This document shows positions 1-12,852 of a stretch of 64,000 bases of DNA, piece after piece. Location: contig OX344762.1 in assembly GCA_947034895.1 (NCBI GenBank), positions 41,272,760 to 41,336,759 of the forward strand, read 5' to 3'. The translations under genes and the position numbers were made by a program. Position 1 is the stretch's first letter. Every line of letters starts with the position of its first letter. The stretch comes from Rhytidiadelphus loreus. Lineage: Eukaryota; Streptophyta; Bryopsida; Hypnales; Hylocomiaceae. The notes under the pieces were generated by a model, which ran no database searches, had not been told where the DNA came from, and worked only from the letters and a program-made list of their open reading frames with translations.

Positions 1-1777
1 GTGCGATTCTGCGGACAGTGAAGGTTGAGAAACTTGATTCTATTGTAGAATTGTCTAGCGAATCAGAAGGAGAGTCCCCTGATTTGACACTTCATAAGCA
101 AGCATGCTCAGTTCCAGGTACATCAAATGAAATCAACATTTTGAAATCATTTTCTGGTACCCTTTCCAATAGCCCTAGCCAGTCTTTGTTGTCTCGCCCT
201 CCCGTGCATCCAAATGCAGTCAACCGAGTAAGCATAATGGATAGTTTGAAGAGACTAGCCAGTATACATCGCTCTAGGAACGAATTGTCAACAATGGATC
301 TGAGTAGCATGAAACACCACCGCGTGCAATATCTTCCACCAGTTTTTGACGGGAATGTCATCTTTGAGTTGCCACCATGTGGTTCATCGTCGTCTTCATC
401 GGGAGTTAGGAACTTGGAGGGAATGGACAAGCGGTATGACGGACATCCGTGGTGCAAGTTGGTGACAACCAACATTCACAACTCCGAGAACTTGAGGTTT
501 TGTAAGTCTTATTGTACTGGTCATCTTGCTTGTATGAATACAGAGTGTGATTACTTGAAGAGGGCTGGGAAACGCAATGAAACAGAGTGGACTGGTTATA
601 CAACTTTTCATTTTGTAGTAGGAGAGATTCCTCCTCAAGATTGTACTCTTCTTTGCAAGGTTTGCAAAGTAACCCCTACATGCCTTAGTACATGTAGTGG
701 TAGAATTTACTATTGCTATTCCAACAATCCAAAAATAGTAGGGCCGCTATTCATTTCGGAGTTCATGCTCATCCGGTAGCAAAAGGCATGTATAGAGATT
801 CTACAGAGAAGATCTGTGAAATCATTGCAGAGCAAGTGGCTAAGACACCCAAGGCTACAAACTCTGCAATTGCATTGTCTGCTAGCAAGGACTTTCTAAC
901 TAACTATCTATTTCACAATGGAGAGGGGGAGAAAGAGATGTTGAGGGGCGAGGAACTAGAAGAGGTCATGGATCGGTTTCAATACTTAAGCATTCCAAAC
1001 ATACGGAATGTAATATCTTCATTTCGCTCAAACAATCGTGGAGGTGTCATTGACAATATCATGACTATGAAGAAGGAGTCGAAGTTCAAATTCATACATG
1101 ACAGTATCTTCCCAGGTCAAGGCAAAGAGAAGGTTTACATTTATAAGATGCTCACGGAAGGACCTGGTAGTGGAGTGGACTTGGTGAAGCGTATGCAACC
1201 CAGAGGTGATCTTCAAAATGGGTGGATGATGTTTGATCACGTGAAGCGCATGAATGAGTGGACAACAATGGCTTGCCATGTGTATGATCCAGAATACAAG
1301 AAAGTGATGACAATTGCAACATGTGATATGCAATCCGAAGATACAAAGATCCAAGTGCAGTTTTGGAGTTCTTTCAATACTGTGATGTCTCGACATGGTG
1401 TGGATCACCCGAACTTCAAGGGATTCATGGCAGATAGCGCTATGGCTAATTGGAATGCGGTGCGTATTGTTTACGGCAGTGGTTTGGCCAATGAGAAGAT
1501 GGAAAATCGTGAAAGAACATGTCTGCTACATTGGACTACCTCTCTGCAAAAGCACACTCAGAAATACATTAAAGAAGCATTCCAATCGCAACACAATATG
1601 CTATGCAAGCAATATAAAGATGCAAAGACTATGGAAGCTGCTGAGACACGATACTTGGCAATTCGGTCATGGTGGTTGTCATCAGGAGTTGCGAAAGATG
1701 ATGCACTTGTTCACTTAGACCATTGGCTAGCCTTTTGGCATTTTCGTTACCGGCAGTGGGGAGGGTTCATGCAAATG

Positions 1778-2300
1778 GTAAGTACAATTGTCTTACACAA
1801 TTTATTTGTTTGCATTGTAGAGAAGGATTTGTAGAATTATTTTCTTTCAATCTTCTACAAGTACACATTTTTTAGTTTTAGCGAAGAATTTAAGAGTACC
1901 AATTTTTTTTTTTAAATATAATTTTTTATTTATTTCTTTGCCCTGAAACCAGAAATGGGGGTACTGGAAGGCACTTCCAAAACCTCAGTCGGACCCGACT
2001 GAGGTTTTTGGGTTCCTTCTCGGTACCCCTGATATTGGTTCATGGAACGTGAAAAAAAAATTATTAAAAAAAATAAAATTATGGACGAGTGAAGTCTCAA
2101 AATTATTGTGAACTTCAGTATGTTGTAGAAGGGTATTTTGTAGAAGATAATTTTATTTTAATTTTGATGTTTTAGCATTTGCTTGACATGATTTCAAATT
2201 ATGTAAAATGACATATAAAAATTTAAAAAAAATCGGGTATGATTAGTGACTTATAAAATGGAATGTGCATATTTAAAATATTTTGTGGATGCATTTGTAG
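1778..2300 (+). other. Intron of the MULE-like transposase
   Basis: The intron is bounded by GTAAGT after an ATG codon and by TTTGTAG. The frame is kept exactly (phase 0), and the amino acid sequence reads smoothly across the join. The intron is strongly AT-rich except for a GC-rich hairpin at 1945-2041. Confidence 0.75.
1945..2041. repeat. Intronic foldback hairpin
   Basis: A 97-base imperfect palindrome. The core arms CCTCAGTCGG and CCGACTGAGG are perfect and are separated by two bases. The pairing continues outward through AAAACC/GGTTTT, GGAAGG/CCTTCT, GGGGTAC/GTACCCC and GAAACCA/TGGTTC with a few bulges. It is an island of GC in an AT-rich intron. It could be a tiny foldback transposon or a hairpin RNA precursor. 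Confidence 0.7.
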
Positions 2301-3640
2301 GATTTAAGTTTGGAGGAGATGGCGGATATGCCATCGTGCAACTTGTCAGAAACAGTGCATAACAAGTGGCTTCAAATGTCTGGAAATCGCGGAAACAATT
2401 TGTTCGACGCCACTTGCAATGACAGTATTCGTGCATGGATGCAAATGACAAATTATCGTGCATACTTGAAGGGACATGCATGTGGATCTGGTCCTTCAAA
2501 GGGGGAATTGAAGTTGAGAGTTGCAAGACGAAGCGGAGACCCTAAGAAGATTGCAGAGGCGCTGAATACATTACCTAGAAGTGAAGGTGTTGGAAGTCGT
2601 ATACCGCATTTAGAAGGAGAAGAAATTTTTGGAAGCACAAAGAGGAAGTTGGATGTACCAATTGGCGATGCTGGAGACTCACATAGACCGGATAAAGTGA
2701 ACTTCTCCCAACCTCGTGTTCGAACGAGGTCCACAACGGCTTCTGTTGATTCTTCTGGGAACAAAGGTAGACTCCCTGAAGTGAACACTTCTAGACATGT
2801 GGCGATTGCTTTTGAAAGTGATTGCGACACTTCGAAGTGGCACATAGCTAGAATCAACCACAAATCAAATGCAAAATGTTCTGCTCAACAACGGGGTTCA
2901 AATGTGAAGTGCACTGCCAAAGTTGCAAAAGGATAGAAGGGAACCCCTGCTCCCACATATCGTGGGAGAAAAGAAGATTATGGGAGTAAGCGGGAGGTGG
3001 TGGTTGACTTTTGGTTTTGTGGTGACGATATTGAGCGATGTGTAAAAGGGAGCAAGCGTAAGTGGGTTCTAGATTGGTCAGAGGTACCAGAGGTGTGGCC
3101 TGTTTTGACCGGAACTGACTTGAGCAGGGATGAGACTCTATTATTGCAACATGGTGGATTTCATCTCCAAGAGCATCATGTACTATCACCACGTCGACTC
3201 TTCAATCTATTTAACGTATTCAAGAGTGTGTTCTATGATCAGCCACCTCCAACAGATGCAAGTGTATATCCAACGGTTCGAAACAATCGAACTATTTGAC
3301 GAATTGCAAATGCACCAACTATAGAACAACGGAACAAGTGGGAAAAATCTTGGGAGTGACATTGTTGCCTTTCCCGGGACTAGGTGCAATTGTGTCACTC
3401 CAGACTGGACTTGATCATAACAAAAACGTGTACCGAATCACTGTCGGAATGTACCCCTCTTGTACATGCCCGGACTACACAAATATGGCTATTTCAGCCA
3501 TTGGAGGCCGTCAGCAATACGTAAATTGCAAGCACCTGTACTACTTGTTCAGGTACTTTTGCAAGATGGACATCTATGAGGATAAATTCATTCATGCACC
3601 AAGTTTTAGCTTCAACGAGTTGAAGCTTCTTTTAGTTTAA

Positions 3641-5772
3641 GCAGGGATTATCACAATTTCAGAGTAGCGTTCGCTACATTGCCTTATGTACTTAAATTGT
3701 ATTGTATTAATTTACATTTTTTCATTTCATTTTGCATTAGTTTTTCTTCCAATCATGTTTTTCAATTTCTTATTGTTTTTTCCCTGCATTCTCCAATTTA
3801 GGCTCCATATTTTATTTTATTTTATTCTGTTTACATTCCATCGCTAAGTCATTCATGTTTTTCTTCAATTTTTTGTTTATTTTGTATTTTACTTTTTTTT
3901 GTTTTTAAAAGGCCAGGAAATTAGGTTGATAATTTTTTTGGTGTCAGTTTGAGTTTGTTCATGAGGTTCAAATATTCTTGTGAGAGGTTTGCAGAACTTG
4001 AATTAGGTATCTACGATTTTGAATCATACTAAAACGCCCCAAAATTAAACTAGTGGACAAAGCGTCTAGGTTATAGTCAATCATTAAATCAATGTTCATG
4101 TAGAGAAGCATTTGTGGAGGTTAGGCAACACTCACTTTAGTTTTTGTGAGTGTTATTTATTTAACATATGATGTTATATTCTTGAAATAATTTGTAAGTG
4201 GCAAGACATGAGAATTTTAGTTCTTAAACTAAAAGCTGAATTATGTTCCACAAATTGAAGTTGCCAAACTATTGGAAGAAGAAATTCGCAAACCTTTAAA
4301 AAGAAATCTCAAATACACGGTAATAGGATAAGCGGTCATAGGTCCCCAATATTACTAAAAATAGTAAGTTTTTTGTACAAATTTTTAAAAAAATCCACCA
4401 AAGGAATTTTTGGGTAAAAATGTTGAAAAAAAAATATTTCGAGGCTCCAAGCTCGCACGCTAGCGTCGTTGGGTAAACATTGGTTGATCCAACACTTTTA
4501 AACCTACGCTAGTGAAAGATTTTGAATTTCTATTGCTTATTATTATTGAGATAAGAGGAATAGGTGTTCTTGAAACTTACTTTGTTTATAGTATTGAGAG
4601 CCATAGTTAACTATTTTTATGAAAATTATTGGTATTTTTCTTAAACATGAAAGGACTTATCAAGCTCTACACTTTTAATATATTGAAAGGAAGTTGTTTA
4701 TAATTTTGATACATTTGTACTAAATGTTCTTTTTTGAATGGCATTTCGAAGCACCTTTGAGGGGTGTATGCTTCTTTAGAGTAGAAATAAAGTAAAATAA
4801 TTTAAAGTGAATCATCTTTAAAATGAGTTTAAAAAAATATTTTGGATATGAAATTAGAAAAACAAGAGGGGAAAACACTCCAAAGTGTCTTTGTACCGCC
4901 TCTTGACATGGCAACTTCCATTAAAAGTATGCCCCAAAATATTAAAAAATCATTCCTATATTTAATTGTTTTTGTTTGACTACTCAGTTCTCAAGATTTT
5001 GGTTTAGGATCAAGCTATGTGACAGTTTAAATGGCTAGGGAGGTCCACTTTGGAAATTAATATAAATTGTATGGCTAATCCAAAAATTCAATTTGCTTAC
5101 AAACTCATGAGTTTCAATTGCTAATACCACAATAACATTTTTATAGAAAAATGTTCCTTTAACTATGTTGAATTGCTTATTTTTATGGTTTTGGGTGTTT
5201 TCACCTTATGTCTTTTTAAGGATTAATCTCTAACGACCCAAAGGTGTACTTTCAAAATTGATCCAAAATTGCCAAGAGCTTGAGCAATTTCTTTGTTCAT
5301 TTAAAAAAAAAATCAAATGGAATGTAACCATAAAATCTTTTAGTTTGCATTGAAAGTGAGCACCTTAAAAGAAATTCAAGTTACTTGACACGCAATTTAG
5401 TAGATGTTTAAATTTGAAGTTTTATTTGGGTCAATGGAAAAACATGGCAATGCACTTTGAAAGACCATATCTTAGTAAGAATATTTTGAAATGATGAACT
5501 TTTTGTACTTAGTGGAAGATAAGAGAGTCGAAAATGCTTATATAAAATTTAACAATATATATTCTTGTAATTTCTCAATCCTTGGTGGAACTTGCAATGC
5601 ACAATGGTCACTAAAATAAATGTAGTATTTGTGAGAAAAACAAGCTTCAACACACTCATCTTCTCTGTAAGCCTTTTGGATCTGGTCTATTTGAAGTAGG
5701 CAACAATCCCATTGACTGGAAAACTTAGTAATGCATGCCAAAACTTAACCAAAAAAATGAGCTCTAAACTAT
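3641..5772. other. AT-rich spacer, no gene seen
   Basis: Sequence downstream of the transposase remnant. It contains T-rich runs near 3720-3900 and a short GC-richer patch at 4440-4515 with CGCACGCTAGCGTCG. A similar string, CACGCGCTAGCATCG, occurs near 30484. The open frames are short and have no recognisable domains. No terminal repeat of the transposase element could be identified. Confidence 0.5.
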
Positions 5773-5989
5773 CACTATAAGAAACCCATATTTTAGGTGG
5801 TGTTTTGTAATTTTTTTAAACGGATTTTAAGTAACGTCCATTGCAACAAGTCCATGTTTTTATGTCAACATTGATGTTATGTTGAATGTATTGTTGACAT
5901 AAAAACATGGGCTTGTTGCAATGGACGTCACCTAAAATCCGTTTTAAAAAATTACAAAACATCATCTAAAATGCGGGTTTCTTCTAGTA
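5773..5989. mobile_element. CACTA-like foldback MITE with TAT target duplication
   Basis: Almost the whole 217 bases form one inverted repeat with arms of about 90-100 bases around a short AT-rich centre. The ends read CACTATAAGAAACCC and GGGTTTCTTCTAGTA, resembling CACTA (En/Spm) termini apart from one changed end base. The element is flanked by TAT on both sides (5770-5772 and 5990-5992), the 3-bp duplication expected of this superfamily. It has no coding capacity, so it must be mobilised in trans if at all. Internal sequence (TGTTTTTATGTCAA) is shared with the element at 58404. Confidence 0.85.
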
Positions 5990-8387
5990 TATATTGCACC
6001 ACTCAACTATAAAAATTTCTAGAAGGAGGAGTTTAACTTGGAATTTGATGAGACTACCACCACTGGAATTATGACACTATTTTTTTTCCAGAAATAATTT
6101 TTATTTTCAAAAACACTCAGAATTTGAGGACGGGAGCTCAGAAAAGAAAGGTAGCAACAAAAAAATAGTTACTTGAGTCATTAGGGATTAATGGGGAAAA
6201 GAAGAATGGGGCTTGGGAGGGGTGGTATTCAATCTAGCTTGTCCAGCGAGTAACATAGATAGCTTGGATAGATTGGAGAAGATGTCGGTGCTTTCCTTTT
6301 CCCTTTCCCTAAACTACCTCTTCAGTTTTAGGCAAGGTTCTAGGTCATTTTGTTTTCCTCGAACTATCAGCTTGCGGTAGCCATGGTACACGATGGTGAA
6401 GTTGTGGCATCAGATGTTTAGAAAAACAATGCCGTGGTGCATGTGAATGCCTCGTCCTACAACATGTTACATTGTCGTTGTTGAAGTTGATGTAGCAAAG
6501 CAGAAGGTGGCATATGTAGACAAAGGCTCATGTGGATGAGGTTGTACTCTCGATTGTGTTGAACCCAAATTCAAGTGGTTGCACACCAAAGTAATCGGAC
6601 ACTCTCGCAATTTAATGACTCTTTGTATTTGGTGAACCCTTTTACATGTTTTGTCGTTCTGCCTATTTTGTAAAATTACAATTTCCTCCAAGAACTGGTT
6701 TTTGGTGAAAAAATAGGGTTTAAGTTGCATTTAGGATTGCAAAGTAACAAATTTTTTTCAAATTTTTTTGTTTGATCATGTAGAAGTTGATGCCAATCTA
6801 AGTGTGCAACTTGGATCTTGATATGAGATGAGTTTGTCAATCTCTGGTGTATGTTGGTGAAGTTGTGTTGTAGCTGCATTGAATGACTCTTTCTTTGCGT
6901 TTGTTTTCCATAAGCTCAAAAGAGGGTCTCCAATGCTTGTTGGTTTTGTTGTGATGCTGCTAGAGTACAAGTGTAATGCCATTGGGTGTATTGCAAGGTG
7001 GAGATTTTATCAAGTCACCTACCATGGCATCTTCATTCAAAGGATTCAATCACAATGTTGGCATCATCAATATTCAACATGCCTCTCTTTGGGAGTAGTA
7101 GTACTGATTTGGAGGCGCTAGCTTGTAGTGTGAATATATCTAGTGCAAGATCAATATTGTAGTTTTTCTTCACCACATTGTTGCATTGTCAATAAAAAAA
7201 TTCTTTTCCTCATTCAATTTCTACACTGCCGCAAAATTTCATCACCAACTTCAGATGTTCATCCCAAAAAATTTGTTCCCAAAATTTCATCCAAACACCA
7301 TCCATACACCATCCATGTCATCCATCCAATGTTGCCAATGGAATTCATCCAATGTCATGTATATGGTCATTTATGAGACTAAAAATCATCCAATATTTCT
7401 AATGCGAATTCACTTGGTAGTAGTTTTACATGCTAGTAAGTGGTACAAAAATGGTAGAAAATTGATAGTAAAATTGTAGTAAAATTCACTTGACTTTTAC
7501 TTCTAGACAATGAAATTAGGATAAAGTACTACTAAAACTCCAGTGATGTTTAGCAAATCATGATGCATTCACCTCTTGGTGAATGCATCAAGGTTCCTTT
7601 AATCGGTGGTTATTGTAGGAGACTTTATGAGCATAAGAAGTACGCAAATAAAAAATTATAATTATTTATGCAAGTAGAGAATAAGTGTCATCATAGGAAG
7701 AAAAAAATTGATGTACAACAAGAATAAGTGTCATCACACATTGAAACCAACCCTCTCCTATTCATCCCTCCAAATATCCAACCAAATCTAAAGTCACATG
7801 TTTAATTCCATTTCCATTAATCCCCACTGAACATACATACTTGCTCATTTGCAAATTATCCCACATAACTATGGTGTTCTAGGTCACCACCTTCTTCTAA
7901 ATTCACTCCATGAAACCATAAAACCAAATTATGAATAGTTGTTCACATCCAAATGAGCCCCATTAAAACCATAAATTTATGCAACTCACACAAAGTCCCA
8001 AGATCCCCATCTACACATGATATCATTCATCACTACACTTACACTAAAATATACTACATAAAACAAATTCATACATTTATTAGAAATACACCATATTAAA
8101 ACAAAAAAAAACCTTCACACAAAAAAATTTACTACCGAAGCCAAATTTGAAAAAACAAAACCATACAAATAACGTAAAACTAAACAAACCCCTACAAAAA
8201 CTCTACCTACTTTTGGCTCTCTACATCACAACTTCAATCCTTGAAGGATGTCGAGGACCTAAAGTCTTTGATAAATGACTTCATTGTTCATTGTAGAAAC
8301 AAAGAATGCACCTTAGTCATGAATCAAAGCATTTTGGTGACTACTTTAGTCATGGGGGGTTGAGTCCATTCAAGGTTATCCTGAAAT
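5990..8387. other. Intergenic, no gene seen
   Basis: Low-complexity intergenic DNA. The open frames at 6467-6982 and 7143-7479 are short, lie on both strands and show no domain or splice logic. The stretch 7180-7400 is CATCCA-rich, which explains the apparent open frames. Nothing functional can be supported here. Confidence 0.45.
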
Positions 8388-8593
8388 GTGGGCCTAGTCA
8401 CTATGGAAATCATTCTTTTGAGTACCATGTAAATTGTTTGCTTAAAAAACCCAAAAAGAATCAAACTATTGTGCAAGATCTCTCTTTTTTCATACAAAAT
8501 TTCCAAGGATGAATTTCTATACTTTTCTTATGTAGAAGGATTCTCTATCATCCATTGAACACTTTTAGGAAGTCATGTCGTTATAGGGTTCAA
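8388..8593 (+). repeat. Dispersed repeat F, copy 1
   Basis: Aligns by eye over about 205 bases with 55858-56070 in the same orientation. Shared blocks include TGGAAATCAT, AATTGTTTGCTTAAA, AGAAGGATTCTCT, TCATCCATT and GTTATAGGGTT. No terminal inverted repeat was recognised, so the class is unknown. Confidence 0.7.
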
Positions 8594-9295
8594 CACAAAT
8601 TCAAATTGGCAACCATAAGGGGGGGTTGAAAATTAATCTCCCCTCTTAAATCAAACTGAATGAATAGCTCTACATGATAACAGTAGAAGAAACCCATGTT
8701 TTTAGTGACATCAAACAAAAATGCAACATGTTTTTGCAAACAGAAGTACGTTAAAGACTTTGAGGGTAGTAGAATTTTGGTGGATGTTGTAGAAAACATG
8801 TGGATGTTAGTGGGAAAATAACATAATGCTAGTGATGATGACTATGTTATGTGAGACATCCAAAAAAACATAGTCATGTTTTTGAAGTCATTCAAAAAAA
8901 CATGCTAGTACACATCGGTAAAGTCTTTTGGTTTCACTACGGCTGAGTTACTAGAGACTACAGGAAAACCTTGACTAGGTGTAAAAAATATAGGGCATAG
9001 AAAACCATGTGGCATGCTTTGCAAAAAAAAGGGAAATGGATGGATGTACACCTTGGATGAGAAGAAAAGCTTTTTATACAAGTGGGGTGGTAGGAAATAA
9101 ATCAAATAACATGGAATATTTAAAGTTATTTTCTTATTCAAAGTAGAATGCCTAAAACAAAGTCCACATGTCTAATTAAAACAATGCTCACATATTCAAA
9201 TTCAAATTATCCCATTCCTTTGTTTGACTATGGACGGACAATGGATTATAAGAAAAGATCCCTCCACCCTTCATTCTCACTAAATGTCAATGAAT
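8594..9295. other. Intergenic with a possible lone CACTA-type end
   Basis: At about 8684-8700 there is AGTAGAAGAAACCCATG, which resembles the inverted end of the 5773 element (CTAGAAGAAACCC). A second arm was not found. The remainder is AT-rich with no supported gene. Confidence 0.35.
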
Positions 9296-9620
9296 CATTA
9301 CAAAAAAATTTAGGCCAAAACAAGGCCGTTTAATTTTCAGACCTTAGAGCAAGCACATGAAAATAAATAAAATAATAATAATATTTTTTTTTAATTTAAA
9401 AAAATTTAAAAAAATTTAAATATATATATACACACACACACATATGTATTTTTTTGAAATCTCCAAACTGACGAGGCACTAGTAGTAACACATGAGTTTT
9501 TGAATTTTATTTTTATTTATTTATTTATTTATTTGATAAATTTTAATAAATTTTAAATTTTGTTTGTACTATCTGGTGGCTGTCTCAAGGCCTTGTTTTG
9601 GCCTGAGATTTTTTATAATG
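9296..9620. mobile_element. Foldback MITE, CACTA-like ends
   Basis: The arms carry a perfect 15-bp inverted repeat, GGCCAAAACAAGGCC at 9313-9327 against 9589-9603. The repeat extends outward to CATTACAAAAAAATT at the left and a matching TTTTTTATAATG end at the right. The centre is AT-rich, with a TATATA/CACACA run at 9420-9442 and an ATTT tetranucleotide run at 9506-9534. No exact target duplication was found, so the superfamily is only suggested by the CATTA/TAATG ends. Confidence 0.65.
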
Positions 9621-12600
9621 TAATTCCTTGACTTTGCCAACAAAAATTCTCTTCAAGGTAGATGGTAAATTTTCTTTTATTCTTGTTGAATTTGACAATT
9701 TCTCTAGTTCATTTTTTTCCCACTTTCTTTTAAATAATTATTTTTTGCCACCCTTATCCTATGGGTACCATATGCACCAATTTATAATGTCAAAAAATGT
9801 CTAGACATCTAAGTTGACATCCCAACTTATGTGGCATCTCCAATCAATACACTTTCACACTATCTAATATTTTGTCCCAAAATGATCTTCCAATTCCTCT
9901 TAATATTATTGTAATAAGTTTAATACTTCACTTTGAAAAAGGCTCTGCAACTCAAAGTTTTAAGACAATAGGAATGCACCAAATTCTATTTATAGCTCAA
10001 AATAGTTGAAATAAAGTTATTTTCAAGGTTTAGGACCAAACATTTTGTCCAACTGGAAGATCATTTTGGAACGAAATCAATAACTTATGCCAAAAAAATA
10101 CAAATAGTCAGACCATCAAGGAAAAATAAACACACAAATTTCTATGTTATAACATCAAATTGGAATTTAATAACAATAATACTACAAAATATCAATAATT
10201 GTTTTTTTGATTTATAAAATTAACATAGAGACTCCTTAATTAAGGGATGTAGTGTAGGAGTCACTCATTTTGTTCTTCAAGGCCCACTTAAAAGCTTAAG
10301 CAAACGAGCTCTTCATCCACAAATGTTGACCTAAGAAATTAAAGGTTGGAATTTCTTCTCCCTCTTCTATTTTCAAATACCAACGTCTACAAATTCTTAC
10401 CTAAAATGTATAACTTCTATACATTTGAGACTAGGTTCAATTCTAGGTACACATATTTTCAATATTTTGGAAATTCCTTTACACAATGTCTAAAAAATGC
10501 ATGCTAAGTAAACAACTAGAATCTTCATTGACTCCTAATACAATCCAATACAAACTTGGATAGTTTACAAGCAACAATGCCCAAAATTTTATTCAAATGT
10601 TTATTCATACAATTCTAAATGAAGATACCTCTTCCATCTACCAATGTAGAAAAATCATTATGTTGAGTCCAAACAACCATTCTTTGTGGACCTTAATATC
10701 ACGAGGTTTCTACAAATTAATACTTGTTGGTCTAGCTACAAGTCTAAATAACATTTAAATATTTAAAAAATGCGATTATTTAGCTCAATTTTATTGTAAT
10801 TTTGTTGCAATTTGTTGTAGATCACCATAAATTTTATAATTGTACCTACCTAAAACAACAAAAATAGATTGCTAAAATTACCATAGTCTCTACTACCGTA
10901 CATGAAGGTTTAATTCATCACTAAGGTTCCAAAATTGAATTTCCACACGAGATTATCAAGGATCCACATCACTCCTACTACCATTCACAAGATGCCATGT
11001 GGTACTTTTTTCTTACAAAAAATGACTTAATGTATGCCGAATCTGACCTTCATGCTTGGAGTGCCCTGTTTTAAAAAAAAAGGAGAGATAGGGGGCCAAA
11101 GTTTTTCTTTTCAATGAGTTTCATTGAAAAGCAATGATTTTTTTTGTAGAGAATCTTGGGTGAAATATTCTTGCTTTTCAATGGATGAAATTGCCCAATT
11201 TGCTACCCAATTTGGGACAATATCACTATCTATTGGATGAATGTATATTATTTTGGATGAATAATTGATCCATATATTGTAAGTTTCATCCACTCCCATG
11301 GATGTCTAACAGCTTCATCGCTTTCTGCACTGCCTCAAATAAATGAAAAAAAAAAAAAAGTGACACCTGGTCCAGGCTTTCGAGCTCCTGTAACAAACTC
11401 CATCACTGATTCTTTGTCAGAATCCCACTCACTACAGTAACTTATTAGTGAGAGTCGTGACGGACCTTCCAAGAGAGACAGATGAGGTCAGTGCAGGTGT
11501 GAACAGAGATTCCGGGAATCAAGGATCAGATCCGGCCTTGGGGTCCCATTCACACCGCCAGAGCTTTCTGTTGCGTGTTTCCGAATTCCAAATGGCACTC
11601 ATTCGGAGTAAGCTACTCAACTACTCATTAAAGGGACTTTTGTAGATCATTTTGTATTAAACGTGTACTTTTTTGTGTGTAATATAAAATGGGTAGGGGC
11701 CTGCACAATCTCAAGGGCACTTTCACTATAAATAAGTTAGTTGAATACCGAATGGAGTCAATACGCTTGGAGAATTCCTTTGCATGTGATGATTGATTTT
11801 TCTGTAACTTAGGTGTGTTCACATTTGAACAACATATGTTGGAAATGGTGTTGTGGTAAAGCAATCCATCTTCAATCATGGCTCACTATAGAAGCCATGT
11901 TCGGGTACATTAGAACTCCTCTAAGCACACTCTCTGTAAGTCAATAAACCTCTTTAAACCAATAGCTCGGAGTGGTCCCAACTTCGGGAATAAAATAAGT
12001 CTGTGGTAGCACTAAATGAGAGCCGGCCAAGCAAATTATGGTGGACTTGTACCCTATCCCCCAAAGATAAAATATCCTTTTGAACAACTGAAGCTTCTTA
12101 GCCTCAAAATGTGGCACTTGTACCGATGTGGCAACTTCCTATGTAGTGTGGATCCTCTCTAATGCAAAGAACCTCTCTAAAGTAATTGTATTAGGTGGTC
12201 ATGGACCTATTGAGTTAGAGGAATTCTATTGCATGTGGGGGTAGCATTGATTTTTTTGCAATACGCGTTTGTAACTGTGGCCATAGTTTGATTGTCTCTC
12301 CAAAATTTGGTGTCAAATATAAAAATAAACTATCATATTTATGTTACAAGACTATCTGTACCACTCTATAGAACGTCTCACAAAGAAGAAGGAAACAACT
12401 ACAATATAGGAAATAAGTTCATGTGAACTAAAATATGCACTAGTAGAACTACTTTCCTTGAAAGATCCCAACCAAACTAGAAATGATTGGAGTTACTTCT
12501 TGTAGAGTTGCCAAATCCTTGTGGTCTTACGTTAATTTAGACCTCAAGTTTGAAGAAACCATACTACAAGACTACCCATTAATTTTCATTTTGGCACCGG

Positions 12601-12852
12601 AGTATAGTTTCAAAATAAATCTCAACTTTTTAGTTACCTTACCCCTCAAAGAACATTGAGGCCCCAAAGTGGCCAATGGATGACTTTCAAAATTACAATG
12701 GAAATGAAGAATGCACCAATTGGTTCTTAAATAAAATCATTTGGTCAAAATCCCTTGGTGATAAGTCTCATCTTTTCAAAGTTAATCCAATTTCATCACA
12801 AAGCTTCTCTCAATGCAAAGTCTCCTCCCATGTGATCCAAAACCAATGAATT
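9621..12852. other. Intergenic, no gene seen; one degenerate direct repeat
   Basis: AT-rich DNA without a supported gene. Between 11765 and 12280 two related blocks occur: GAATTCCTTTGCATGTG (about 11772) and GAATTCTATTGCATGTG (about 12219), with ACCTCTTTAAA and ACCTCTCTAAA between them. This looks like one decayed element with internal repeats, of unknown class. The open frame at 11448-11645 is GC-richer but has no recognisable product. Confidence 0.4.

Larger units (their letters stand above)
1..3640 (+). pseudogene. Decayed MULE-type transposase, 5' truncated
   Basis: Mutator-like (MULE) transposases cut and paste DNA in the nucleus. The reading frame is open to the window edge, so the start is missing. 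Seen in order: a Cys-rich segment (about 495-700) ending in a CxxC pair and an HxH (HAHP, about 760), resembling WRKY/FLYWCH-like fingers; a DDE-like core with Asp codons at 1235 and 1433 (66 codons apart) and a CxxH (CLLH) at 1520-1531, the MULE signature; an intron 1778-2300 (ATG/GTAAGT donor, TTTGTAG acceptor, phase 0); and a SWIM finger CxCx19CxH at 3461-3535. Three lesions are visible: a one-base frame change in the 713-779 overlap, an in-frame TAG at 2934-2936, and another one-base frame change between 3239 and 3299. I could not place the catalytic Glu. The fold assignment is from motifs only. It could be a recently dead copy or carry sequencing errors. Confidence 0.8.

Noticed and set aside
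11340..11400. A15 run next to GTGACACCTGG, similar to the start of the 22871 retroposon
   Set aside because: The A tract is on the wrong side for a forward retroposon tail and no flanking duplication was seen.
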